DNA of 64,000 bases from Stromatinia cepivora (GCA_014898415.1 RCTD01000005.1:434001-498000), one strand, 5' to 3'. Shown: positions 23,673 through 35,982, counted from the stretch's first letter. The notes: a model not told the origin generated them from the sequence alone. Program-made: numbers and translations.

Positions 23673-24752
23673 TGCAAGTTAGTATCTCAGATACGAAGGT
23701 AAAGAAAGTGATAGACAATATCAGATGCAAGAAACAAATACCTACTCTCAGGTACCTTTTCTTACTCATTCTACAGTACTATTGTATTAACGTGACGAAT
23801 CCAGACCGACCGAAATGGACCTTCTATTAGATACCCATAAATTAATAAATCAACCATCTTCGTTGCGGCTTTAGTTTAACATTGAGTATGACAACTAATC
23901 GAAAAGGAGAAAACATCTAATGCCGCTTCATTTGCTAAGTTCACATTCAAAAATCATTGATACTTTTGCATTGATGCTTGCGGTGACATGAAAGAGCGTT
24001 GACGAATTAATTGATTTATTATTACATTACACTTCACCTTATTGGAAAGCGAATGTCAAGTGCATAGAAGACCATGTTATTATACCCATCTCAACATTCA
24101 TATGATAATGAAAAGGAAATAGATTGAAAGTACGAAAAGTTAACGTTCATGTTGTGAGTCCATCCTGAAGTTGCAACACATACATCAACATCAAATCACT
24201 GCAGCGCAATATCTGTACCGTCTTTAGTTCTATTGCCTTGCATGCTCGCCTGCTTTACCTTTGCATCTCTCCCAAAAAATGAAGTATTCCAACCTTTGCC
24301 ACGAAACGCCACTATCGTCTCATTCGATAAATTATTCCATCATGCTCTTTTTGTTTCGAAAAATGATGTTTTGCATTGTTACAAAGATCTTGATGGCGTA
24401 TGCTGTTTTATTAATTCTTTCATTTTGAGATCTCGATGGCGGCATATTACAAGATTCCGAAATTCTGATGGATTTTCAGGCTCTTAAGCTACCCCAGATT
24501 CTTTTCCTCCCGGATTTCTTTACCGCGCTCTGCTGATCTATGATAATCCTCGAACCTTGAATTGGTTCCACCAAAGTGTAAGGCAGAAAAAGTAAAAGCA
24601 TGACAAGGAAATGATATGGCTCGAATGGCTTGAAGAACAAAGAAGATAGAATTGCCCTATATCAGAGTCTAGTCGATATATTTTTGCATGCATTACCCAG
24701 TGTAATAGAAGCTAAGTTATTCCACAATTTGTACTGTAGATACATACTACAT

Positions 24753-24778
24753 ATAGATAGATAGATAGATACAGATAG
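24753..24778. repeat. ATAG tetranucleotide microsatellite
   Basis: Four to five ATAG units plus a short interrupted continuation. Confidence 0.85.
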
Positions 24779-25510
24779 ATGCTAATTGAGCATCAAAATA
24801 ATTCCCATTTCCCTGACAATTCAAATCGGCAAAACTTCCCCCTCTCCCGGTATTTCATAAAACACCTGGCCCTTTACCATCGCGGGGGAAATTGGAAACT
24901 TAACATTCCATGTTTGTGCAACACCGCCGAGCCGGAAGCAAAACTCTACTTACAGGCCATCCTATTCCCCATCCCAATCACATTTTGCGGAATCAAAAGA
25001 GGGCAATCCTTCATCAACCCCTCCATCGATACCATCAAATCTCATCTGCGCATGTGCCTTCCTCACCATTCGAGTAGAAAACCATACGATATCTATCAAG
25101 TTTTTATGACAGCCAAGGAGTCTTGCAGCTCTGAATGGTGACATTGGAAAGCCACGCCCACTTCATCAACGCGTACTTAATTCGCCACGGAAAATTTTAC
25201 CACACCTCGTTGATGGATGAGAGACCCGGTGTTTTGTCCAGTTAAATCATCACAGTGATATATAGTGAGGCACATATGTACTTCGTAATTGAATTTGCAT
25301 ATAGTAGCAGGGGGGGGACGGGATGCTCAAATTTCTGTTCAATGAGAAGAAGGCAAAAGAAATGTACGAAACTTGATGGGTATTGCCGATGCTGTGAAAC
25401 AAAATCCTCTCCAGTTAAAATCCATAACTCTTTCCTTGTACATGTTTTGTACATCCGCGGTGCAATGCAAGTAGATCCCAAAGTCATACATCTTCAACCA
25501 AGTACCGAGC

Positions 25511-26511
25511 TCAACCTGGAATAGAATCCAAGCTACTTGATGCAACTGCATCAGGACCCTTTTGTTGCTTCAACTTCTCCTCAAACTTCGCAAATTCTTG
25601 GATCGCGATCTCCTCTTCCTCGTCCATTACTTGTACAACTCCTTTCACTTCTTCAATCTGCACTCATTGTTAGCTCATTGTCGCATAAATGGTCATCTGA
25701 GCTGAATACTTACATAATGCATAAGCATTCCCTCAATTCCATTCTTCAACGTGACTGTACTTGAGTCGCATGTTCGGCATGCGCCTCGGAGCTTCAACTT
25801 GACCATGCCGTCCTCGAACCCGCGATAATCAATGTCTCCACCATCTTCCTGAATTGCCGGTCGAATGCGGGTTTCAAGTAATTCCTTGATCATCCCAACA
25901 ACCTCGGGGTCATCCTCGTTGTATGCTAAGCTATCTTCTTCTTCTGGCGCTTCGCCACTTGCCCCAGTTTTCTCCGTGATATTGACAATCTGTGCACCGG
26001 AAGTCACTGCCTCCGTTATGAGACTGAAAATCTCTGGTTTAATATGCGCCCAATTTGCATCGTCTGCCTTGGTGACCGTGATGAAATCCGCGCCATAAAA
26101 GACAGATTTAACTCCATCAATATTCATCAGCGATGCGGCGAGCGGGGATGGGTGTGGTGACGCAAGCGTGGATCTGGGATTGAGGTATTCGATGAAGGGT
26201 GCATTGAGGGAGGGTGGTAAAATTGGATGATTGGGAAGGAATTTCAATGCATCTGGGTTTGGGGTGTCTTCTGTTTGGATGAAGATACTGCGACTGCCAC
26301 CAATCGCAGCAGGCTTTAACATGGTGGACGGTTGATGAAGAGGTTGTAAAGTTGGCCTTGTCATCGAACTCGAAGCTGTCATAGCTGGTAATCTTGTACT
26401 TTGGTGTACATATCTCTGCGAGCTTCTAGGACAGATGGCGAATGGTGATTTTCCTGGTCGAGATTTGGATAGCAATGACTTTGCTTCCTGAACGAGTCTT
26501 TTTGATGCCAT
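25511..26511 (-). CDS. NFU1: mitochondrial Fe-S cluster scaffold/carrier Nfu1
   Basis: Two exons, 25714-26511 and 25511-25657, joined in phase 0, encode 314 aa. A basic, Ser-rich N-terminus of about 70 residues is a typical mitochondrial presequence. The Nfu N-terminal domain follows (FIQTEDTPNPDALKFLP, SLMNIDGVKSVFYGADFITV). The C-terminal NifU domain has RPAIQEDGGDIDYRGF and the cluster-binding CxxC at C245/C248 (GACRTCDSS). Nfu1 delivers [4Fe-4S] clusters to enzymes such as lipoate synthase in mitochondria. An acidic C-terminal tail comes from exon 2. The start ATG at 26511 precedes the presequence. Confidence 0.95.
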
Positions 26512-27117
26512 CGTGCGGCTGACTTGAAGGCTTCAGCTCACTAATAATTGGATATAATTTAGTTACTGGATTGAGATATTCAAATTGAATATTCAGAGGA
26601 AATTTAGGAAAATTTAGGAAAATTTAGGATACGGTGGTGATATTAGGTATGATAACAATATAAAGTGAAGATTGAAATGTATTTCTTAGATAGGTATCCT
26701 AACGTTCTTTGTAAGCATTTATATGACGCACCAAGTGGTGGTATTACCTCGCTTTTAATTGGTCATCCTTATCGGTATCAATAATCCCTACCTCCGATAA
26801 GGTTCAAAACTTTTTTTTTCTAAAAACTGTCGTCCACAAGGCTACGGGATTTGCAATAACCATGCATTTCTCAAATTATCATCACCCGAACTTGACTCTT
26901 CAGTTTTCACTTGCTATTAAATTTTCTATTCTCTGTTTTCACTTTTAATGCGGATAAGCACAATCTCACTCGTATGTGCGTGTTAACACAATTCCAATGA
27001 ATTAACGAGACCAGCTCCTAGTCAACGTACCTCTCTCGTCCGTTCTTTAGGTCCTTTAGTTTGTTGAGAGAACCTCAAGTATACATATTGACCGGCCTGT
27101 CTATTGGCTTTCAAGGG
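26512..27117. promoter_or_regulatory. divergent promoter region, NFU1 and HIT-finger gene
   Basis: About 0.6 kb between divergent start codons. It carries three copies of a 10-bp unit AATTTAGGAA at 26601-26630 near the NFU1 start. No other element is claimed. Confidence 0.5.
26601..26630. repeat. three copies of AATTTAGGAA
   Basis: Perfect 10-bp units (last base of the third differs) about 90 bp upstream of the NFU1 start. Confidence 0.85.
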
Positions 27118-27909
27118 ATGGATACTATAGAAACCTTTTCCGAAGGTGGTAACTCAATCGGTTCCATCGATGCCAAAAACCATTTCGGTGTCAGTGTAGC
27201 AGAGGCAACAGTCGAAATCGTCGATCCCACAAATCGTGTCAGTATGAAGGAGACACCCGTCGATCCAAAACAATGCGTCCTCTGTAAGGATAACAATCAC
27301 AAGTACAAATGCAAATATTGTGACGTGCGGTAGTGAGTATATTCGTATGCGGCTAGGAAAAGAAGTCTGTGCTAATTCTCGAAAAGCTGTTCTGTGAAAT
27401 GTTCCAATGCACATAAAGCTGATACAAACGATCATGAGAAGGAGAAGGAGAAACTTGCTTCCGCCCCTCCCCCTACTGAAATTTCCTCACGCATATCCAA
27501 AGACAAGTCGATAGCTCGGCCCGGAACTCTGGCTGCAGCCAACGCCAAAGGTCCATTCGAAAATCTGAACAACTCGAAGGAACTCAAAGAACTTTTTATC
27601 AGATACCCAAATTTGCGTTCACACCTAGAGGCAGTCGATACTGCAACTCTTCGTCCGTCAGGTTTTAACTCACATAAATGGAATCAAGATCAAGGGTGGG
27701 AGAAGGGGAGGAATGCTCTAAAAAGCGCAAGAGGGTATTATGGAAAAGATGGCGAAGGCGTGCGGGAGTATTGTGAACTTGTTCTACGACTTCTCGGAGA
27801 TGAAGACGAGGAGGAAGAGGAGGCAGCAGCTGAGATTTTGCGAAAGGAGGCGTTGGCTGAAAGCACCCGGGTTATTCGAGCATTATTGGAATCTGAGAAG
27901 AGAAGATGA
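27118..27909 (+). CDS. HIT-type zinc-finger protein, Hit1/ZNHIT3-like
   Basis: Exons 27118-27332 and 27387-27909 encode 245 aa. The 54-nt intron (GTGAGT...AAAAG) sits inside the zinc finger. Joined residues 53-81 give CVLC...CKYC...CSVKC...H, the spacing of an HIT finger (C53, C56, C65, C68, C73, C77, H81). After a low-complexity linker comes KELFIRYPNLRSHLEAVD, typical of the Hit1/ZNHIT3 C-terminal helical region. That family helps assemble box C/D snoRNPs with Rsa1 and the R2TP complex in the nucleus. An acidic run (DEDEEEEEAAAE) lies near the end. ATG 27118 is chosen as the first AUG in frame. Confidence 0.82.
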
Positions 27910-28407
27910 GGAGATTAGGAGGCGCGAAACCAGAAAGATTTACGCCTCACAGAACAATCACATTTAGAAGGCAATAGTACGACGAATACAGCAAACCTAT
28001 GTGCCTAGGCGGACTCGGTGAGCACTCTATTTAATGACCATACATTGCATGAGTCTAACATCCGGAATAGATTATAACAAATAACATAATTTAGAAATTC
28101 CTGGATCCATTTTGTGCAGACAGCAATATGGGGTAAAGTTATCAATTTATCTAGATAGGATTTCAGTGCATTTAAACCAAGCTCAGGATTATGAGATGAA
28201 GTCACTATTTTATCCAGATAAGATTTCAGTGGGTCCATTTGGTGCAGACAGGAAGGGAGGGATATGGGCTGAAGTTATGAATTTCTTCAGATAGGATTTC
28301 AGCACATACACATCAAGCTCAGAAATAGGCGATGAAGTTAGAAATTAAAAGGTTTGCACACTCTGGAAAGAAAGTAGATGCCCTTGAATACAAATGAAAT
28401 AATTTCG
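27910..28407. other. spacer between convergent genes, with a duplicated segment
   Basis: This is a 3' flank of two convergent genes, filled largely by the imperfect direct duplication listed separately. No gene is seen. Confidence 0.5.
28102..28340. repeat. imperfect tandem duplication, period about 128 bp
   Basis: Copy A (from 28102) and copy B (from 28230) share GGTCCATTT/GGATCCATTTT...GTGCAGACAG, ATATGGG, AAGTTAT.AATTT, AGATAGGATTTCAG and ATCAAGCTCAG-like blocks. The block CAGATA.GATTTCAG also occurs a third time near 28216. Confidence 0.8.
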
Positions 28408-29374
28408 TCAACTACTATTACTAGGACCACGTTTGAACATCCCAAAGAAGCTCGCTCTTATTGGTGACCTCACAGGTGACTTTAGCTTTATCTCTTCCCC
28501 CCGACCATCATGTACTTTTGCTTTCCTAAGTTTTAACGACAATAACGGACCCACCCTCTCCTTCATCGACCGTCTCGTCTCCTCACTCTCATCCCGCTGC
28601 GTCCAATCATGCCGATCATTCCTTTCCCTCTTCACCTCCTTCGGCTCCTCCTTCTCTTCCCACGGCAAGAAATCCCCCATACTCATTGGTCTCATTACAG
28701 CTCTACTCTTATGCACAAGCGGTACATCTGAATTGAACGTCCGTCGAGGACATCTGTGCACATCTCTCTCCGCATCCAATTCCGCAGCGCGTTCAAGTGC
28801 TGGCGTCCATTGATATTGATTTCTATTCCTCGTCTTGGTCCTGTCCGCCGTCGCATGGTCCATCACTTGCGCTTTTTGTAATATCGTCGTGGGTTTTTGA
28901 TATACATATCCGGATCCGATTCCCGCCGCTCCTTCATCAATAGTTAAATATCCTAGATTCTTGAGCGCCGGCTCGGATAGTTTGTGCACTTGATGGAGTT
29001 TGTCCTGTGTAGCTGTGTGCTCGAAGGACTGGGCGGCAACTTGCGGGACGTGGTGGTACACGCCTGTGGCCATTGAGACTCGAGCTGGGCGACGGTGTTC
29101 GGCGGGTGCTTTTTGCTGGGCAATGTGGGCTCTGAGACGGCGGGAGAGATCGTCTGGATCGAGGGGAGCACCTCTCTCTGAGCGGGCGCGGGGAACATGA
29201 ATGTTGATGTGGTGGTGTTGGGTGCGAGGTGGGTAACCCATGGTTCTGTAGGGTTTGGATTTCTGGGATGATGATGTTAGGAATATAATTTGTGGTTGTA
29301 CATAGAGAGAGATGACTTACGCAACACAATTCTTCGTAAGTAGGAATAGGTGCTCCAACGACTGATGTATCCAT
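28408..29374 (-). CDS. hypothetical protein, Leotiomycetes-type orphan (two exons)
   Basis: Exon 1 (29321-29374) encodes MDTSVVGAPIPTYEELCC. A 58-nt intron (GTAAGT...CCCAG) joins it in phase 0 to exon 2 (28408-29262), giving 302 aa. Noted features are a His cluster (TQHHHINIHV), a central region LSEPALKNLGYLTIDEGAAGIGSGYVYQKP, a stretch WTPALERAAELDAERDVHRCPRR, an acidic/basic mixed region with WEEKEEPKEVKRERNDR, and a basic tail. There is no recognised domain, signal peptide or membrane helix. The clean splice and conserved-looking motifs support a real gene; the function is unknown. Confidence 0.68.
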
Positions 29375-32300
29375 TTTTGAAAGCCCTGGCTCCGTCTTCT
29401 ATATAGATAATATAGCCTCTGTGCCTCTAGAACTCAGACACTTCTCGATTCGAACGGTCGCAAGTTTCCTGTGTCTGTGTACCCTCGCACGAGACCACAA
29501 CCGAAGGCTTCGAGCAGATGGAACACAGCGCGTAGCCGGAAGAAGTATAAAAGCTCGAAAATGCGGTGTATGAAAATTGTCGTGTAGAGAGTTAGGTACC
29601 TTGGTAGCGTCAAGTCTGTAATGTGAGATGTCGAGTGGTGAGACCCTTCAAATGGCGTGAGTGGAGTGGAGCGAGTCCAGATTAAGGATGAGATGTGTGG
29701 GGTGAAGGGTTTTGCGAAGATGGGGTAAATTAGATGGGGTTGTGCACGGGGAATGAGGGTTTGTGTAAGGAAATGAGAAAGTGGAGGCTCGAGAGTGGAA
29801 TCTAAGGCGTCGAAATCATGCGAGGGGATTTTGCCTTGCAGGGTATTCCTAAACGATGAATCTGACACAATGTAACGCAACAGAATGTATTGTAGAACGA
29901 TGAAAAAGTAGGAAATAAAGCGAAACAGGAGAGTGAGAATGGGAATGAAGAGATCTATATATCTATACATAGATAGCAATACCCACTTATACGTACATGA
30001 TGCTGACAGTACTCACTAAGTATTTCAATTCATTTCTCGAAATCATGCAAAATATTGATGCCTGTTTTGTGTTGGGTCCGTTAGAGTAAGGGACATGTTC
30101 TGTGAGAATAGTTCAAGGTACTATTAGTATGCACGTACTAGTTTTCCCTCAAAAAAACAGGTCAGAAACGAAGATCAATTGATTTTCAGGTAGGTAGGGT
30201 AGCAGAAGGTTGTGATGGGCACTCAAGGCAACTTTAGGATTGGACGAGGCTTTTGTCTAACGGGTACACTTAGGTACAGTTAAATGCTCAATGCGCTGTG
30301 TTCCCATAGCGTGATAGTGCAGTAGTAGTTCGAACCCACTTGAGGTCAAGAGGAAAAGAACTTCCAAACTTCCAAAGAGATAACCTTTAGTCTTTGTGCT
30401 AGGCATATATAAAATCGTACCCTTTAACGTTCCTAGTACTTGTACTCTTCACCACCGACGTGTATAAGGTGAAATGAATGTATGTCAAACGGATTTGAAC
30501 GACTCGTTAGTTGCGGAGATGATATCTAGAATGAGATTGCTGTGGTGGAAATACAGTTTTCATCCGGGGAAACCTTGTTTTGAGATCTGCGGTTCTCGGT
30601 CACACGTCGAATTTCCTCTAGTGTTATAGAAGTCACTTGATAGTACAAGGAATTTGGCAAATTTTGCAAACTTTTGCTCCGTTTTCCTGCGTAAGCACAG
30701 TAACTTGCATCCACCTTTGAGACGTGAGATTCAAACCATTCTGAATCGAGAGAGACTGTATCCGTGCTATGGGGTTGTAGTTTATATTAGGTGTCATGTG
30801 GTTTTGTGGCGGGAGACGTACGAGTGTTGACACATACACGGCATAACAGCGATCGATGAGTTTTGCTCTGTGTGTGTGTTAAGTAAGGTTAAGGTTGCTA
30901 TTGACAAAATTGACAGCGTGGACATTCTTGGGAATTCCTGGAGATTAATTGTTAAGACTTTTATGGAGTAGCTGAGATGTACTGAAAATGGATGATGCTA
31001 ATATCCAATGGTAGACTCCTACATTTGATCTTGATACTTGTCTGTACCTGTCTGGAACGTTGAACCTGTGGAAATGTAACCTCAGCCCGTGTTCGAACCC
31101 CAACTTCTTTTCCCGCAATGGATCGAGCTACTAGGTACTGCATGCAGCACGTCGTCGTGATAATGTGACATGGATTTGTGGTCTGCATTAGTATTGTACG
31201 GAGTACATGAAATTACGATTCCAGTTCATTATTCAGCCTTGTGATATGATATAGATGAAATGAAGGGGTAAGCAGAAACTCACCATCGCTTATCTTTGGC
31301 ATAGGATATGTGTATATATGCGTGTAAAATGTATGGTAGAACTAAAGAAAAAGACCTATATGAATATGTAGCTGTGGGAGAAGGGCTTGTGGGTGGACTA
31401 ATGTCCTTCTTAGCTTTGTGTGAGTGTTAGCAATGATTCTTTGTGTGTTTTTTCTGTGTTTGCGATGATGTTGTCTCTAATTAGTAGAAGAAGACCCCAT
31501 CCAGGATTGAAATATTAGGTAAGCTTCTTCATGAAGTTGTCCGTAAGAATGGTAAAGATCGTCTACGTGTATCCATCCATATGGCCAATCTGACAATAAG
31601 AGTTATGATTGAAGGAAACCCCAAATGCTGGATGAATATCGGAACAGAAGAGAAGAAAAGTATGGAGTGAATAAACAGATTGATAGTCAAACAACATAAG
31701 CAACATGAGCAACAATCTATTAATATATACACCATTGCTGAGTGCAAGTCAAAGACTAAGGTAGGTACTACTCCATTATTCATTGAAGCGAAAAGACAAG
31801 AACGATATAACGAACCAAAAAAATAATGAACACATAACGCAGCCACGCGTACGGGTTTATTGGTGTCGCATGCATGCCGAAAGGATTCAATTTTATCAAT
31901 TGGTTTAAATTTAATCAAGCAATGGAATTGACAATACCCAGATAAATCAAATATTTGTCCTTAATTTAGTTTGTCCCATACATATGAAAACACCCCAGAT
32001 TTACCGCGTCCTGAGGATTTCCCAGTTTCTTCTTAGAAACACCACTAACTACTAACTACTAACTACAATACGAGAGAGACTAGTATTTCAGGACATTGAC
32101 TGCCTAGTGAGCAAAATAGCTCTTTACCACCCGCCAAAGTCTACACATTCATTGCCCTTTGGATACTCCCCTCATCAATCCGTCAATCCGTCAAAACTGC
32201 CAAACCGCCAAACCTCCAAACAATGATGCCCCGGGATTTGAAAACATAAATTCAAGAACAAAACCCAGATCCTCCCCTGATCCCCACAGCATGTTAAGTC

Positions 32301-32518
32301 TTGCAATCCGCAATCACTATTGCTGCGACTTACCGACCAAACCTTGACAAGGAAGAGGTCTCAAACCCTCAATTTGGTGTTGCGGATTTACCAAGGAAAG
32401 GGATTAAGGGATTTTTGATTACTGTACAGTTCCTGGGAGCGGAAAGATACGACTTGATACACGGGTATTTACAGCACCACGCCGAGCACACTAAGATAGA
32501 TACCTTTCAATACCCAAC
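29375..32518. other. 3.1-kb spacer between divergent genes
   Basis: This holds the upstream regions of the 302-aa gene and the RasGEF gene. An open frame at 29434-29970 (minus) with two hydrophobic helices at its start shows no family similarity and is doubtful. The rest is AT-rich with short TG/CA-rich stretches. Confidence 0.4.
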
Positions 32519-35500
32519 ATGGATGAAGTTGGTGCCAGTGGTTTCCCAGCGCGCATGACTTCGAAACGATCCAAATCCTCAAATCCTCTACGAACCGACT
32601 CACAACGAATTCACCGTAGTTCTCGAGCTTTATCTGTTTCCCCTCCATCTGCCGGCGCTTCAACAACTTTTGGTTTGCGCTCACGTCCTGGACTGGGTTC
32701 ACGAACAGCCTCGGCACCATTTGTCCCTCTCAGTAGGGGTAGTGGCAGCGGTAGTCTAGATCCGAGATTTTCGACTACGATAGAGGACGACTCAGAAGAA
32801 GGATTGGACCTTCACGCGCGAAGTTATCGGGACTCTGTTGCGTCCATAAAAGACGATCCTTTTTTCAGGAATTATCAATCACCAAGTTCTGTCTCTTTAG
32901 CACGAGAATTGAGGTCTGCAACACACTCTGATCGATCGCACGATGACGACGTTTTCAAAAATTCACCACCGCGATCCAACAAAAGACCTTCTCTAGGAAA
33001 TTCTGTCTTACCAGTATGTCACTTCCAATTAACAACATCTGCCTTCTGCGGAAACTTTTGAATCAATTGACTAACCATTGTTTCAATGCAGCCTCAATCG
33101 AGAAGCGGGATGTCAGACATAAATATTGCAGTGATTGGGAGTAATGGAGTGGGAAAGAGCACTTTGATACAGCGAGCATTAGGTCTACGATCATTACCTA
33201 ATTCCGTCGCATCGAGTCTTCGTATGTCAGTTGATGAGGTTGGATACACAGTCAGTCTTATTGAGCTGGATCTCGAGTCATTTGATATAATACCTGATCG
33301 TCGAATACAATGGCCGAAACAAATCAACGGGCACATTCTCCCACGGGCGGATGGTGCACTATTACTATACGATGTCATGAATCGGGAGAGTATTGTGGAA
33401 TTGCCCCAGACTTTAAGTGAGTCAAGAAGCTCCCGCAGTGAAGCCGCTTTGGACAAATACTGATTGGATTGTTTTAAGACGCATTGGTGAATTCGGGTCT
33501 TCCTACTATCCTCGTCTCATGCAAATGCGACAACCCTGAACACACTCGTCAACTTAGTGTTGATAGTGTCGAAACTGCATGTATGTCATGTGTAGAAACT
33601 GTCAAAACCGCAGCAAATGTCCCTGAAAGTGCAAGACTTTGTCTTTCTTCTATGCTTCGAGCCGTTATGGCAAATCGAAGCAATAATAATAATAATAATA
33701 ATAATAGTAAGTCGATATTTATTTCGTAGCAATTTTATATGTGGTGTGACACCATTAATTATACTTTGCCGTTTGATCCATTTCGTATTGTTGCAAAAAC
33801 CTAGTTAAATTGTTTGCATCAAGGTCTTTTGCTATCCGGTCTTAGTAGACCGGTTAAAAACGTTGATGTTCACCGTTTCTCCTTTACTTATTTTCTTAAT
33901 GACATTGAAAACTCATACTCATCAAACATTCAGAAGATACACCTTCGATCCAACCTCAAGGTACTCGCCGTCGAGCAACTTCCTCAGCGAATCTCGAGAA
34001 GTTATCTGAACCCACGATTCCTCGACCGTTGAGTCAGCAATCTAAGCATAGCCGCGCTAGCTCGGAATTCTCTATAGGTCGAGCTCTTCCCTCCCCGCCA
34101 CTGGCTGGTCGACCTAACGGCCGAACAAATTTATCACACCAAATCATGATTCCAGATCCACATGATGCCCCGCCGCTTTCCGCTCATCCAGCTTTCCGAA
34201 GTGAAAATCTACTGGACCATTCTAGGGCTAGCCCCAGGTTACCTTTAGGCCCAAAGGTACATGCAGTTCTATCATCCCCTGGTATTGGAAGCATTGGCAC
34301 TAACACTTTACCCGACGTTAAGGAATTGGATACAGATCCTTCATACCAATATTCCGACGATATACCACTTCTACAGCGCAGTGACGATACTTTCTTCGAT
34401 AAACCTGCTAAAGTGGCTGGTGTAACCTTTGAAGAGCTTGTTGATCGACTCCTTGGACAACACATGTCAAGAGCCGACATCAACTTTTCCGAGATATTTC
34501 TCTGTCTCTATCGGAAATTTGCCGCTCCTGGTGAGCTATTCGATGCAGTATTGGACCGACTAGGACGTTTAGCAGAGGATAAAAATATCCACTATCTAAC
34601 GCGAACAACAACTCAACTTCGGATAATTACCGTGGTTGCTAAATGGGTTTCGGGATATCCAGGAGATTTTGCAAGTCCTTCAACAAGTCGCAAGTTAGAC
34701 GCTTTTATCAACCAATTAGCTTCGGATCCCGTTTTTGCTGCTGCTGCGCAGGAAATGCGGGCTCAATTAGAGTCTCGTGTAGTAAATGATGATGATACAG
34801 GCTGGGCCAGGACAGATGCTGATGTCGATAACGAACAAGCTAAGGAACTTGAATCAGCGCCCGTTTCTCCTACGACTACAAGAACCAATTCCAAAGGAGG
34901 ATACGAAACGGATATGTCCACATTAGTACCAGAAGATGACGTCAGTGAAATGGAGCTGAAAGGATCCAGGGGAGATTCTTTCTTCTCGGCTCAAGCGTCA
35001 TCTCAATCAGACTTTACTACGCCTTCATTTCTTGCAGTCGAAGACTACGAGAGAGAGGCTGCTAAGATGACACCTAAGGGAATTCTACCATTATCCAAAT
35101 TCAGATATCACATGTTGATGGACATACCAGACGACGACCTCGCTGATGAGATGACGAGGATAGACTGGGTTATGTTTTCTTCTATACGTCTTCGAGATTT
35201 GGTTCGACATGTCAGCCTTTCACTCAACCAGAAGGACAAATGCAAAAGTCTTGCCAACGTAAATCGCATGATAAATCATTTCAACCATATTGCGAAATGG
35301 GTTGCTAATATGATTCTGATGCGAGATAAAGCCAAGCACAGAGCACACATACTGGAGAAGTTCATGAATATAGCACTGAAGCTGCGGCAACTGAACAATT
35401 ACAATGGTCTGGCAGCTGTCCTTGCAGGGATCAATGGAACCGCAATACATCGCCTCACACAAACCCGAAACCTGGTTCCTCCAGATGTCCAAAAGCGCTT

Positions 35501-35982
35501 TGCCCGCTTAGTCTTGTTGATGGGTACGCAAAAGAGTCATTTCGCATACCGTTTGGCATGGGAAAATTCTCCATTACCTCGTATCCCTTTCATTCCATTG
35601 ACTCGGCGTGATCTTGTCTCGGCCGAGGAGGGGAGTCGAACCTTCATTGGGGCAAACGGAGAGAGAATCAACTGGAAGAAATTCGAAGTTCTGTCCGAGG
35701 TCATTCTACCCATTATGAAGAGTCAAACTACGCCATATCCAAACCTTACCAGGAATGATGAGGTACGACAACTCATTCTGGATTGTCTAATCCCTACCGA
35801 TGATGAGGTTCGTACTATATCTTTCCTCCACCCGTCTTTCCCTCTCCCATTTCGAATGATCCCGAATGCGCATGCTAACATTTCACTAGGATATATACCA
35901 ACGAAGTCTCCAAGTAGAAAGTGCATCTGGAGCCGCAGAGCCCGTGAAGAAGAAATTCCCGTGGTTTTCAAAGGATAAATAA
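32519..35982 (+). CDS. Ras guanine-nucleotide exchange factor with N-terminal P-loop GTPase-like domain
   Basis: Five exons (32519-33013, 33092-33416, 33479-33706, 33934-35807, 35890-35982) encode 1004 aa. Residues 1-165 are Ser/Arg-rich. Residues of about 172-330 look like a degenerate small GTPase: P-loop GSNGVGKST (181-189), LIELDLESF, ADGALLLYDVMNRESI and TILVSCKCD in place of NKxD. A linker with eight Asn follows. RasGEF-N starts near 512 (VTFEELVDRLLGQHMSRADINFSEIFL). The CDC25 catalytic domain spans about 725-980 (FRYHMLMDIPDDDLADEMTRIDW, KFMNIALKLRQLNNYNGLAAVLAGING). It should load a Ras-family protein with GTP. The N-terminal fold may bind nucleotide without hydrolysing it (inference). 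The last intron has an unusual GTTCGT donor. Confidence 0.88.
33682..33705 (+). repeat. (AAT)8 coding microsatellite
   Basis: Eight AAT codons encode poly-Asn at the end of exon 3 of the RasGEF gene and run directly into the splice donor AGTAAGT. Confidence 0.9.

Larger units (their letters stand above)
20417..25510. other. 5-kb gene-poor region upstream of PSP1-domain gene
   Basis: No protein with family similarity is visible on either strand. Open frames here (for example 20618-21091 minus) are Ser/Leu/Tyr-rich readings of pyrimidine-rich DNA. The block contains a G10 tract (22887-22896), a TATG microsatellite (23639-23672) and an ATAG microsatellite (24753-24770). It may hold a long, possibly spliced, 5' leader of the PSP1-domain gene and the 3' UTR of NFU1. 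Confidence 0.5.

Noticed and set aside
24779..25141. 120-codon plus-strand frame
   Set aside because: No recognisable domain and no coherent neighbours; more likely chance.
29434..29970. 178-codon minus-strand frame with hydrophobic start
   Set aside because: No similarity and it lies directly upstream of another minus-strand gene, so a leader or chance frame is likelier; kept only as a remark in the spacer entry.
30325..30345. AGTTCGAACCCAC, a tRNA B-box-like match
   Set aside because: Flanks do not fold into a cloverleaf and no A-box is present.
31085..31115. GTGTTCGAACCCC, a tRNA B-box-like match
   Set aside because: No T-stem pairing and no A-box at the right distance upstream.
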